This document shows, in pieces, positions 25,801 through 36,700 of a stretch of 64,000 bases of DNA. The notes beneath the pieces are model-generated. The model saw only the letters and a list, made by a program, of their open reading frames with translations. It was not told the DNA's origin and did no database searches. A program made the translations under genes and the position numbers. Positions within the stretch are counted from its first letter, which is position 1. Each line of letters starts with the position of its first letter. Source of the DNA: Hydractinia symbiolongicarpus (taxonomy: Eukaryota; Cnidaria; Hydrozoa; Anthoathecata; Hydractiniidae); contig NC_079886.1 in assembly GCF_029227915.1 (NCBI RefSeq), forward strand, positions 23,784,501-23,848,500, given 5' to 3'.

Positions 25801-28800
25801 ACTGTGGCAGTTAAATAAACATTGTATAAAATTACTACGACAGTTGAAAAAATATCTATATTATAATGCCCGTATACGTGTGTCTGTCACGCAAAATGGT
25901 AGCTTAGCTGCGCAATAGCGAGAAGCACGCAATGCGGTATAAAAAGGACGAGCGAACCCGTGGATTTTCCACGGGCTAAAGACTAGTTGTATAAATTATT
26001 GCGACAAATGAATAAATATTGCATAAATTATTGCGACAGATAATCAATTCTGTATAAATTACCTGAAACGTTCACTGGTGTCATATTTAGGTCAGTATCT
26101 AAAGAATATTATAATGCGCAATTAATAGACAGAATCACTCACTCTCTTGTATATTCATTAAACATCGCTTTGATGATATCATGGGTGAGAAGTGGTACAT
26201 GCAGTAGATGTTACGTTACGTGTTACGTTACGATGTTACGTGTTAAGAAAGCTGGCAGACAAACAACACATCACGTCAGTAATATTTCGCCAACATAAAG
26301 AAAATCGTATATCTTATTTCAGGAAATTAACGAGACACAAAATTAACGCCAGTTTTGAAAATTCGCGTTAATTGAATGCCCCTTATTAAATTGTAACCTA
26401 AATATCCAGAATGTTGAAAATGTCTAGGTTAATTTATAACCTGTAACTATACTTAACTCTCAATCGCAATACAAAGCTCACATACACGCGCACGCTAACG
26501 TTGTTCCCTTTGTCTGATTAACGCAAAAAATTTAGTATCGACATAATACCTTATGTGATTAGGACAGGTTGTAAAGACTGATAAACATGTGTTAAAGAAA
26601 ACAAGAAAAAATTGATTTATGAAGCTATTCTTAAAAAAAGATAAGGGGTTCTTCATCACATTTTGTGTTTTTTATTTCCTGATTATGTGTCATTTTAAGG
26701 CTTTTTGTGACCTAGAAAATTGCGTTAATTAAATTCTTCTTTGTACATTCATATAGGCATTTAAGTTAATTCGTGTTAATTCCGTAATCTTTAATTTTGT
26801 CCCTCGTTTATTTCTAGGTATAAGGTAGATTGGGCATCTTAAAATAGGTTATGGAGAGATCACCTAGCCACGACTTTACGAACTGATAACGTCATGTTTG
26901 CTACTGTAAAATATACACACTATATATAAGCTGAACTAAATACAAAACAAAGAGCCAACTAGAGTTCTTACCGTTTCCCTTTGCAAGATTTAACGAATTT
27001 GGACGTGGCGATTTCTCATGTTTTTCGTCATCATATGTTGCAACTGAACTATGAAACAAAACAAACGTATTCCATCGAGCACCATCAATTATATCTATCT
27101 ATCAGGCGTATATTTCACAATTTTTGGCCCTGGGTTATAAGGTTACTTAGTTTCAAGGAGGGAAGATTTAATGTCACAAAAGATGACAAAACCAAAAAAA
27201 CAACAAGAAATTTCTCAAGTCGTTAACCCGCGGTAAGTCCGTGAGAATCAATTAAAAATAAGTCGCAAGTTGTTACTTCCGCAAAAAATATTTCGTGTAT
27301 TCCTAACATGCGACCAGCCCGTGTGACAGACAGACGACGGGTTTTAGCAACATACAGACAACAACTACCATTTCAACGGATCCAAAATAGAAGTTTTACC
27401 TTTTTGTAGAGTTCTGCTCGCCAAAAATGAGCGATTCGTTCATTCGTTTGAGAGCATCTAAGTTATTCTCATCCATCGCATTGATCGCCTCGACATCAGC
27501 CTCATCGTACATCCCATTGTTTATAAATACATCCATAATGGCGCGTTCTTCAAGAGAATCATCGAGAGACTCATTATATTGGTCGCTAACAGACGCCATG
27601 TTTATATCGTCATCAAAAGAAGCATTACTTTGAACACTTAAGCTGGTGAGACGACTTTTCGCATCGTCTATACTATAATCAGTATCACTATCTTCGTAGT
27701 TATAAAAGTTGGTGTCATGTGCAGGACTCGTTATCCTTTTTTTCCTGTCCTTATAACCCGGCGGTAGTTCGGATCTGCTTCTTTGCCGGAAGTCTAAACC
27801 TAAAAAACACACAATAAAATTGTTAAGTAAAAAATATCTTAACCAAAAAAAGTTTCTAATAACGTTCTATCGAATTAAAACATAACTGATATTAAAAGTT
27901 GTCAATAATAGGTTAATCATGTACACATGTACAAAATGTTGTAAGTAATCATTTAAAAAAAAAAACATGTCTGTCAAATCCTCGTTAAGCTATAAAGTAA
28001 TTACATTTAACAAGTGCGTAGGAGCAGCTAGCAAAGAAGGCAGGAAGTATAATTAGGCGACAGTGAAAACCAGGTAAACAACGGTTGAGAATAACAGAAA
28101 GATAAGTATCGCTACTGCCTACCGCAAATCAGAACAAAGGTGGCAGTTATCTTTTATTATCCCTACCAACGGTGTAGTCAGTAGAAACCGGGTTAGAACG
28201 TTACTACAAACACACAAAAAGAAAGCGGAATTGTACGTACCGTCGTCGTACGTTGTGCTGCACAAGTCTTCGATTGATTTCGCTTTTCTCCTCAGATCAT
28301 TTACATTATCGTCAGCATCATCAGTGACAGCCAAAAAAACAGGCGCCATCAAATCGATACCTTGCACATCTTGTAATTCATCGAAAGAGAGTTCCCTTAT
28401 TAAAATTTTCTGACGAGTTGCTTTTCGTGCTGGGGAAGATTGGGCACGAGGTTGCCATGTGTCGTTGCTTTCTCCGTCATACATGTCGGCACCGTCTTTT
28501 TTATACGCATCTCTAATAAGCTGCTTTATAAAGCTTTTGTTAATACTGGCTGCATCATTTGTGCAACTCGTATCACGTGCGTTAATACTGGCTGCATCAT
28601 TGGTACAACTCGTATCACGTGCGTTAATACTGGCCGTATCATTGGTGCAACTTGTATCACGTGCGTCAATAATGGCCGCATCATTGGTGCAACTTGTATC
28701 ACGTGCGTCAAGAGGTTTCGTTGTATTGGCTGGTGAGTCAGTAAGGAAATGACTTGAAGAGAGGATGACTAAAGATTTGGAAGACTCTGTTTCATAGTCT

Positions 28801-29093
28801 GAGATGGGAGAATCACTTTCATTGTTCGATTTCAGAGACCGAGGGATGGTATTTTCTAAAACCAGATCTTCTTCGGATGTAGAAGTCAACAAATTATTGT
28901 CCACACTTTCATTTTGTTCAAGTAAATTCTCAATGGATGGAAATGTTACTCCAGAATCATTACTTGTTGAAATAGTATCATCTTCAACTGCGGAATGATA
29001 AGATGATACGTCGTCATTGAGAATTTTACCTGTATTCTTTGAATGTCCATTCACTGTGCCTTTCACTGAAATGGAGGTGTCTATATCACTCAT
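22832..29093 (-). CDS. BCH-domain protein of the BNIP-2/caytaxin/PRUNE2-C-terminal family
   Basis: Minus-strand coding exons are 28241-29093, 27400-27799, 24579-24803, 24134-24242, 23678-23809, 23453-23539 and 22832-22934. Phases agree except between 27400 (ends phase 2) and 24803 (needs phase 1), so one small exon remains unfound in 24.8-27.4 kb. The N-terminal ~415 residues are acidic, Ser/Asp-rich and look disordered, with four copies of a 14-residue repeat at 130-185. Then follows a BCH (CRAL-TRIO-like) domain: VVDMQLIEPYLKVLSHGG, VFTACYLP, LVTDTYEIVYF, MPSHAWIKQCYDML, VYFVHQSIWLKTILR, SSKFRRKIRFI and IPLEYIFIP, in the order known from BNIP-2 and Cdc42GAP. These are cytoplasmic adaptors for small GTPase regulators and lipids. 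The stop used (TAA at 22832) overlaps a perfect donor, CCA|GTAAGT, so another exon may follow. A TATA-like TATATAAGG lies about 55-65 nt upstream of the ATG. Confidence 0.88.
22998..23294. mobile_element. MITE with TACYGTAAATAC terminal inverted repeats, intronic
   Basis: TACTGTAAATACCC at 22998 and its inverse GAGTATTTACGGTA ending at 23293 bound about 300 bp that includes GGGCTTATTCGACAG and a G run. It sits inside the intron between the last two BCH-gene exons. A related stretch rich in AATAAGCCCCC and AATAGCCCCCC occurs at about 55480-55545. Confidence 0.55.
24982..25089 (+). mobile_element. Miniature Helitron-like element, 108 bp, diverged
   Basis: TCTCTATAAAAATAGCCGC after A, a GTCTGTCT-rich segment, a hairpin CCGTGAATTTTTTCACGG and a 3' end TTTAACGACTAG followed by T. 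Same family as 16680-16784 but with a weaker hairpin. It lies in an intron of the BCH gene. Confidence 0.7.
25670..26065. repeat. Degenerate tandem repeat (AATAAATATTGCATAAATTAYYG type) split by a Helitron
   Basis: Units of roughly 30-38 bp with the core ATAAATATTGCATAAATTA and GCGACAG/GTGGCAG run from about 25670 to 25854 and resume from 25987 to about 26065. The gap is a Helitron-like insertion. Confidence 0.65.
25855..25986 (+). mobile_element. Miniature Helitron-like element, 132 bp
   Basis: Starts TCTATATTATAATGCCCG after A, has the hairpin CCCGTGGATTTTCCACGGG, and ends CTAAAGACTAG before T. It is inserted into a tandem repeat array that continues on both sides, which fixes its boundaries independently. 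Confidence 0.82.
28539..28706 (-). repeat. 42-bp minisatellite encoding four ARDTSCTND repeats
   Basis: Four in-frame 42-bp units code for 14 residues each (ARDTSCTNDAAIID, then three ARDTSCTND(T/A)ASIN). It lies within the first coding exon of the BCH gene. The near identity of the last units suggests recent expansion. Confidence 0.93.
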
Positions 29094-30476
29094 CTTAAGA
29101 AGAATCGATACATACTGTTTTTGATTAGACCTAAATGTAAGTTTTCCTTATATATACGCTACAGCTTATTTGTATCTGATTACCAACAAAATTAGACAGA
29201 TTGAGAATCCACATGTATTTGAGAAGATTTTCAAGGCTCACACAAACAACATAAAACCACAATTCTTTAGAGCAAGATCTCCTTGTTCAGAGTACACATA
29301 AATTTAATGGATCAATACAATTTAATCCCGCACATATCAACAAGTCTGATACACGAATTAGAAATAAATGAGTGCTGTTGTTGTGTTAATGTCCACGTGT
29401 TCTAATTAGCGAAAAAATACAAATTGTATCACATGATATGGAAATTAAAAAAAGGACATGTACACAGAATTTAAGATCGTGGTTAAGAGCCTGATGCAGG
29501 TTCCGCCATTTTACAGGAATGTGTAAAACCGCAAAATTATGCTCCGAGAAACATTTCTAAAGTATAGAATCTACCAAATTAATAGAAGATATAAAAGCGA
29601 AAAACGACATCAATTTGAACAGAAAGAAAAAATAACCCAAAAAATGCACATGTAGTTCAAAATAATGTGCTTGCATTAAATTCCCCTGGCTAGCTTGTTG
29701 GAGTAAACATTGTTACAACCAAAAAGAAAGTTGACTATTCTCTAGCAGAAGCTCGAAACAGAAATACCTCAACAAAGCATACCGAATGTTAAGCACATTT
29801 AAATTAGGAATCTTAAGCTATCTCGGTATTCCCTAGCTAAATACAAGGTTATATTCAGTGTAAGCTCTCTCTTTCCCACCTCTATGTTGATTCCAGTAGA
29901 TCCAGTAGTTAGGCAACAGTAAAGGCGGATTAAGCATTATTTACGCATTAAATGATGTCCAGGTTTGATAAACACACTAAATAATATCTATATACTGTTC
30001 CTTTTTGTTCTAAAAATTCATCTAGAACTGTTACTAGAATAGATGCATTTTAATTCAGTTGCAAGTTGAGTTACCAGAAGGGGTAGGACTTACGGTTTTC
30101 AGGGATAATTTCACAGTTTTTAAAGAAATTTAGCAAAACAAAATCGAGTAAAATCCGCAGCCCGCATAATTGATACTTTGAAAGAAATTTCTGTTCTAAA
30201 ATAAAATAAACAAAGTTACAAAGAAGAAATAAATGACAACAAATAAAAGATATACAACAGGACGTGAAAAATGTAGTTAACATTAAATGTAGAAAGTAGG
30301 TTTGTTAACAAAAAATGAACAGTTTTAAGGTGGCGTGACAACTCTCAGTTGGTAGGGTACAGAAATTGAGATTCAGATCTTGTGGTTTCAATACTGTAAC
30401 GTACAATGTAGGTTATAAAACAAAAACACAATTTTAAGATTATACTGAGAGTTATGTATGTTAACAATATCTGTTA
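29094..30476. other. 5' flank of the BCH gene; no gene recognised
   Basis: Contains a TATA-like box (CCTTATATATA at 29147-29157 on the plus strand) consistent with a minus-strand promoter for the BCH gene. A stretch at about 30330-30405 resembles a worn tRNA-like promoter (GTTGGTAGGGT...GTGGTTTCAATACT) and could be a SINE head. Otherwise only chance frames. Confidence 0.4.
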
Positions 30477-30590
30477 TCTATATTATAAATATTATAATGC
30501 CCGTATACGTCTGTCTGTCCGTCCGTCACGCAAAATGGTAGCTTAGTTGCGACGGGCGAACCCGTGGATTTTTCACGGGCTAACGACTAG
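30477..30590 (+). mobile_element. Miniature Helitron-like element, 114 bp
   Basis: TCTATATTATAAATATTATA after A, then GCCCGTATACGTCTGTCTG, hairpin CCCGTGGATTTTTCACGGG, 3' end CTAACGACTAG before T. Same family as the copies at 16680 and 25855. Confidence 0.8.
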
Positions 30591-31066
30591 TATAAAATAT
30601 TTTTGCAAAGTCAGCAAATCTCACAATTGTGAATCATATGACTCACACAAACAGGGTGAAAAAGTATCCGTGGAGCTATTCCTCACACTACTTTCCCTTA
30701 CAGGACTTGAGAAAGTCAGGTTTAAAATATATCTCTGAATATTACGCCTTAAATTTAAAAACTAAAGTTCATAGCTCAACTTCTACAGGGAGGGGGAACA
30801 CATAACAAACCGTTTTTAAATTCAATTAAAAAGTTAAATATAAAAAGCACTGCGCCATATAAAATTGTTGAGTTTGGATTGAAATAAAACAATACAAACA
30901 CTATAATGAGACCTTAAAAAAAAATTAATAAAATGTATCTTCACCTGTTTTAATATCGAAAACCCACTCTGATAAACAATCCGAGAGAACAGTGAAACCA
31001 TTTCATAATTCATTTCTTCAGCAGCTCTGTGTATATTCCTGTTGGTTACCAGAACGCGATTTAATA

Positions 31067-32002
31067 ATGACATCACCCACTGCATTCATAATCGCAGTGA
31101 CAAACACCTTAGTTAGCTTATCAGCCATTATTTTACACATTATTGGTATTTACTTATTGAATAAACCAAACAGCATTCATCGTAACCAAAAACAATATTT
31201 CATCAATTTAAGCATATTAGAAATAATGATCATGATTTTGCAAAATATACTGGTTTACCTCGCTTATTTTGGTCATGACACAGTGTATGAGAATGTAGCT
31301 ATACTTCTAACTTCCTTCCTGTACATTCAATGGTACAACCTGATTGTACTTCTCACAACAGACCGTTTCTTCACTATTATACTCAACATTAAGTACGAAT
31401 TATATTTCAACGTAAACATTGTTAGACGAATGATTCAAATCAGTTGGATTCTAAGCATATGTTGTTACTGTATCGTCCTCTTCACAAATTTGCATTACCA
31501 CACCAAACCACTGGCCGTTATGAACCAAATTATTTTCCCAACATACACCGCGATCGTTATAGTTATATTCGGCATAACATACGTATATATATATCGCAAG
31601 ATCAAACTCACGAAAAAAACAAAACATATGTCAGTTGTAAGAAACACCTGTGGCGAAGAGCCAACACAAAGAAGACCAAATAAAGGGTATTTTATACCTT
31701 TCTGGATTATCATCACATTCCTTCTCTTTACCGCAGCTCCACAAGTCACGCTAATGATCTTGTTTTACGTTCAAAAAGTTGACAAATTTAAGAGCATGTG
31801 GCGCCTCATGCTGTTATTTTTATTGTATAGCTGTGCGTACTTGTCAGATGTGTTAATTTATGTCTTTATGAACTCTTCGATTCGAAAAAGATTTTACCAG
31901 TTGGTCGCATGCAAAGATTCGATGTCATACGAGCAGCGTCGAAACACGAGGATAACTACAGCTACCATACAGCAGGGAAAAACAAAAGAAGAACAGTTGT
32001 AA
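31067..32002 (+). CDS. Class A (rhodopsin-like) orphan G-protein-coupled receptor
   Basis: Intronless 311-aa frame from the ATG at 31067; an in-frame upstream ATG at 30992 would add 25 residues, but the shorter form begins directly before TM1. Seven hydrophobic segments lie at about 6-31, 43-66, 77-97, 120-141, 153-176, 208-235 and 246-268. Landmarks are a TM3 end TTDRF at 97-101 (DRY variant), a Lys/Arg-rich third intracellular loop (about 176-206), TM6 with FWIIITFLLFTAAPQ, and TM7 SDVLIYVF at 260-267 in place of NPxxY. The C-terminal tail is basic (RKRF). Many cnidarian class A receptors are single-exon orphans of this type. Ligand unknown. It lies between the PRUNE and BCH genes on the opposite strand. 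Confidence 0.86.
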   Translation: MTSPTAFIIAVTNTLVSLSAIILHIIGIYLLNKPNSIHRNQKQYFINLSILEIMIMILQNILVYLAYFGHDTVYENVAILLTSFLYIQWYNLIVLLTTDRFFTIILNIKYELYFNVNIVRRMIQISWILSICCYCIVLFTNLHYHTKPLAVMNQIIFPTYTAIVIVIFGITYVYIYRKIKLTKKTKHMSVVRNTCGEEPTQRRPNKGYFIPFWIIITFLLFTAAPQVTLMILFYVQKVDKFKSMWRLMLLFLLYSCAYLSDVLIYVFMNSSIRKRFYQLVACKDSMSYEQRRNTRITTATIQQGKTKEEQL

Positions 32003-33710
32003 AAGATATATTACATCGAATTTTTAAGCGTTTTTATTTTAGATAGTTCAATTCTGTTGCCAAGAACGTTTTTTTAATGGTGGAATTAATAGCTTAATAC
32101 TTAATGGCATCATCGGAAAATCTTCAAACGACTCATCTAACAGACATGTTCCTATACATTATTTAAATCAGAGATTCAAGCTCTGCACAATAAAGTAATT
32201 ACTAAACATATTCCCCTCTCTTAAAATTCTTTATATGCGGCGGATCATTGGTCATCGATATTTTCTCTCTGTAAAATGTTTGCGTTCCTCCGCAAGCTGT
32301 ACGACTAGTCTTTGATACTTATGAACATTAGAACGGTTTTTGTAAGGCCTTAGTTGCCAAACGCTTTTTACTGTTGTATATAGTAAAAAACCTAGGACTG
32401 AAAGATGGCCGTTACCATTGGATCACTTTTCCAATCTTCAGTTTGTTAACCAGCAAGTACAGCAACAACATCTTAAAAGGGAATGGAGGAGGTAAAAAAC
32501 CCAAATTTTTCTTCGTTGCAAGTATTTTGCATGCTTAGAACAAGACAAGCTATAAAATAATATTCATTTCTAATAAGTTTATCAAAAAGAATGAGCCTTT
32601 TCAATAAGATTTTCAAGACAAAAAGAATAAAAACACTTTTTCATTTCAATAGGTATCAGACATTAACTAAAAAATAAGATATAAAACATAGAGTCCCAAA
32701 AAGCAAGTGGAAGGTCGTATTTCATGAAACTTTCAGCGTTCTCCTAAGGCCTGTAAAACCTTACATAACTTCAAGACAATGTAATAGTAACGAGAAATAG
32801 TATAGAGCAATCACGTTTGTGGGTTTAAGTCCCACTTGATCCATTATTTTCGCACTATTTGGGAAGCTAAGGCGCAGGTTTGTTTATGTCACGGTAGATG
32901 GCAAATCATCAGGTAAAGAGTGTTTTGTAGCCTCTAAAGTGTGGTATTTGACACACTTTGGATTCGATTTACCTTTATACTCCACCAAAACAATCACTTT
33001 AAATTGATTATTGTTAAACCTATTTATAATTTATATTTTTTTTATTCTATAAATTTTTAATTTCAATCTTTGTTTTTTTTTTTCATGTTGTTATTATACC
33101 ACAGTAATTCAATTTATAAAGAACATATCACAAAAACAAAACATTTTAATTTATGTAATTTGATTTACTGCAATAGAAACACGTTAATGCTTTCTACATT
33201 TTCTCAATGTCATTCATAACATATGTTTTCATTATATGTTTACATTAAACAAAAAAAAGGGTTTTCTATTCATTCAGTGTAATGCATCGAGATCCCTTAG
33301 AAGATTTCAGTTCTTTAATTTGTACTTGAATTTTTTATATTTAATTGCCATTCAGAGTAATTCAGTACATGATTAAATAATTTTCAGCTGTCAAGTAGTT
33401 AATTTTAAGCTACTAAGCAAGTGGTAATTAACTGTTTGTACTGAATCCTACAACTATTAGGTTTTAAGGGAAATTTATTAAACAAGATACAGTATAGTAT
33501 GGGATTACCTTGCTTTTGTTTTGAATGCTTTAGGTAGCAGAATTTAACTGCATGAATTATTATTATTCATTTCAATTTTTAATAAAAACACAGTTTGCAC
33601 ATAAGAATATTTTCCATATTCTATTTCGTAATGAAAACTGTCGTTTTATTTCTTCAAATAAAGTTGACAACATTTTATAACACCAAAAACAGAAATAAAC
33701 ACTTTATTAC
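32003..33710. other. Intergenic between GPCR and PRUNE gene
   Basis: No gene is recognised. A weak tRNA-like B-box sequence (GTGGGTTTAAGTCCCAC) lies near 32818. I looked for a further minus-strand exon continuing PRUNE after 33715 and found no phase-compatible candidate. Confidence 0.4.
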
Positions 33711-36700
33711 TTACATTTCTTGCAATAATGGTAAAACAACTTTTCGTGATGACTTTACATTAGCCTGCTTAAATAAACGCATGCTTGGCTTAGACACATT
33801 AGTTATTTTATTTGCAATTTCATAAAGATCAAGTTTCTTTGTGTGTGAAAGTAAACAGGTAACAATCCTGTCACAAGTAGTGACACTTTCAGACACCACT
33901 GCAATTTCACGGAGTGGAATAGAGTTTTTGTCGAAATAAATAAACATAATAACAATTGCTTGAAGTTCATTTCGAGAGAGATATGATTGGACAACAGATA
34001 GGAAGTCACCTCTTGCTAACAGCTGTGAAGGTTCCAACATGACAGAAGATATTCCCATTTGTACTGCACAAGATGGGACCTTTTTGTAATCTTTCCGTAG
34101 AATATTGTAACTAGACATTGGGCTGATGTCTAGTTTAGCTAAGACAAAAAACAGATAATGAATTTAGGACGATTAGTTTGCTGTGTTACATTTAGGCTGA
34201 GGACCAAACTATATATGCAACCACCTGTTTCTTACATAAACAATCAACAAAAAATGTGTAGCAAAAATATTTTTAAAAGTACCTTTCTGCAACAGTTCAA
34301 ATAGTTCATCTGGATCTTGAGTGATATGTTGAGAAAGAACTTCTCCAATAAAAACATCTAATTCCACTGTACGAGCAGAGTGAAGATCAAGATTTATAGT
34401 GTCAATTAAAATAGCAGCAAGTAAGAGTTCTGCAACTGGATGTATAGAAAGTAATTCACTCTTATTGTAGTAAATTTCCTCTGCAACTAAGGTGCAACAA
34501 GATCCAACCATTTTTATGTTTTTGCAGACCTTGCTTTCATCAAATTGCATGCTGTCCTGGTGATGATCTATAATATAGAATACAAACCAAAACAATAATA
34601 TAATAAAAAATAAATAATAACAAAGTAATAATGAATAAAAACATTTCAACAAAAATAATAAGCATGTACACAAGGAAAACATACGCACAAAGACACAAAT
34701 TCAACTGTAGATTATTACCAATAAATAAACTCATTTTGTGGTTTACTTTCTTTTAAGTTTAAGGTGGTTTCTTATTGCAAGCCAAGGGTTGAAAAATCAT
34801 TTCACATACAAAAAAAAAATTGATTAATAGTTTATCCTCCATACATGAAATTGTTTCGGTGTACTCCAACGCACAATGTTTTCTTTTTGGAAATATACCT
34901 CTTGGTTAACGCACACACTTCAGAGTGATTTTGGACATAATTACTTTAACAATAACAGTTTTTTAACCATTTTACAGGTGAGGGCCAAGTGAGCATGATT
35001 TAAAATATGCAGACAAACTGTCTAGCACATCGCCATTATTCGCCTTAAAATTTCATCAAAGCTACACCAGTCAAAAATGTAGAGTCTAAAGCTCATTTGG
35101 TATCTCATGCTTTTATTTGCTTGGAAAGGTAAGAAGTTTTCAAAAAACTAATAATAAAAACTAATAAAAATAATAAATAACCAGTGTATTGCAAAATTTG
35201 ATGTATTAATAAATTATCTTAAATAAAGGAAACATGCATGCAACCTTGTGAGCAAATATAACATACCTACAATACGATGAACAGAATTTTTTAAAACACC
35301 ATGAGTTCCAACATCATTGTGATCAACTAATGTCACATTGACAGTATAGCTAGTTAAACATGCTAAAAAGTTGACTTCATTTATGTAAACAATATCTTTC
35401 AAATCAATACCACACTTCTGAAATAAAACAATAACTTCTGTACGTAAGTGCATGTCTTCTTCTGGGATGCAGACTACAGGGACATATATGTCTTTGCCAT
35501 TCTAAATTGAAAGAACATTCCTTTTTTACATAGTCAACTAGAATTTTATTTCCCCATACTGCAGTTGTATTTATAACTTTAACAGTCTATTGAAGACTTG
35601 GACAGCAATAAGGCAAGTGAATAGCAAGTTTTTAAACCAAAATAAATAAATAAATACACACTACAAAATCTTGGACAGTGGAAATGCCTTAACATCTAAA
35701 AACCTAAAAATCCTGAATTACTTTGACTAATGGTTTGCTTCACATTAACCTAAAGTGTTGCACCAAAATATCACATTTTTTGTGTCTATTAATGTTCTAA
35801 TGGTCTATTAAAGACTGGACAGTGATAAGGCAAGTGAACAGTAAGTTTGTAAACAAAAAACTATATAATAATACGCCAGTTCTGTCTGTCTGTCTGTCTG
35901 TCTGTGACTTTTGCAAAGTGGATAAAATTTCTTTGATAAAGTCTATAAAACATCGTCTATAAATTTGCTCTGTAAATTACCAAACTTTGACGTTAAAGCA
36001 ATATTGACATCAAAGGAAAGTATATTAACATTAGTGAAGCCATTGCATTGCACTTTTAAATTTAAGGCTAAATAACTTGGAAACGGGTTGAAATAACTGA
36101 CATCATCTCCTGCGTAGGTAACTAGGGACCACCTGGAACCAATTTGGGTAAGTTTCCCAAACCTGGGTCCCCGAATCCGTTTTAGAATGGACGTTTTGAT
36201 GACGTCATCAAAAAAACCTTCAAACCTTATGTCTGCAACCGCTTGTCAAAAATACGCGATCCTATACATTTTCTTGATCAGCGTTTCAAGACCTATACAA
36301 TGAAACCAGCAGGTATACAAATATCTAAAAAAAAATTTTGGGGGGTTTGACTGGCCATTGCTGACGTCAGCATAATTTTAAAACCCTTATATCTCATTAA
36401 CCGCTTATCAAAAAGACATGATCATATACATTTTCTTGGTCAGCGTTTACACCTCTGCACAGTACAGGCAACGAATAAACTAAATTTCGTTAAAAAAGTC
36501 AGCAAAAAATTTAAAACAACCTATTTTTTCATTGTCCTTCTGCCTAAGTGGATTTTTCCACGGGCCTTATTGACTAGTAGATAAATAAATACACACCACA
36601 AAATCTTGGACGGTAAAAATCTCTTAACATCTAAGAACCTAAAAATCCTGAATTACTTGGACTAATGGTTCTGTTTAACTTTAGCTTTCATTGCAATTCT

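Noticed and set aside
28539-28706. CRISPR-like array of repeated units
   Set aside because: The 42-bp units are directly tandem, without spacers, and in frame within a coding exon of a eukaryotic gene.
28440-28752. Plus-strand frames with regular repeats
   Set aside because: Antisense shadows of the minisatellite in the BCH gene's first exon.
27396-29093. Separate acidic genes at 27.4-27.8 and 28.1-29.1 kb
   Set aside because: Donor GACG|GTACGT and acceptor TTTTTTAG|GTTTAG join them in phase, and the orientation leads to the BCH exons, so they are treated as one gene.
32810-33000. Possible tRNA gene or SINE (GTGGGTTTAAGTCCCAC)
   Set aside because: A B-box-like stretch alone, with no cloverleaf and no second copy in the window.
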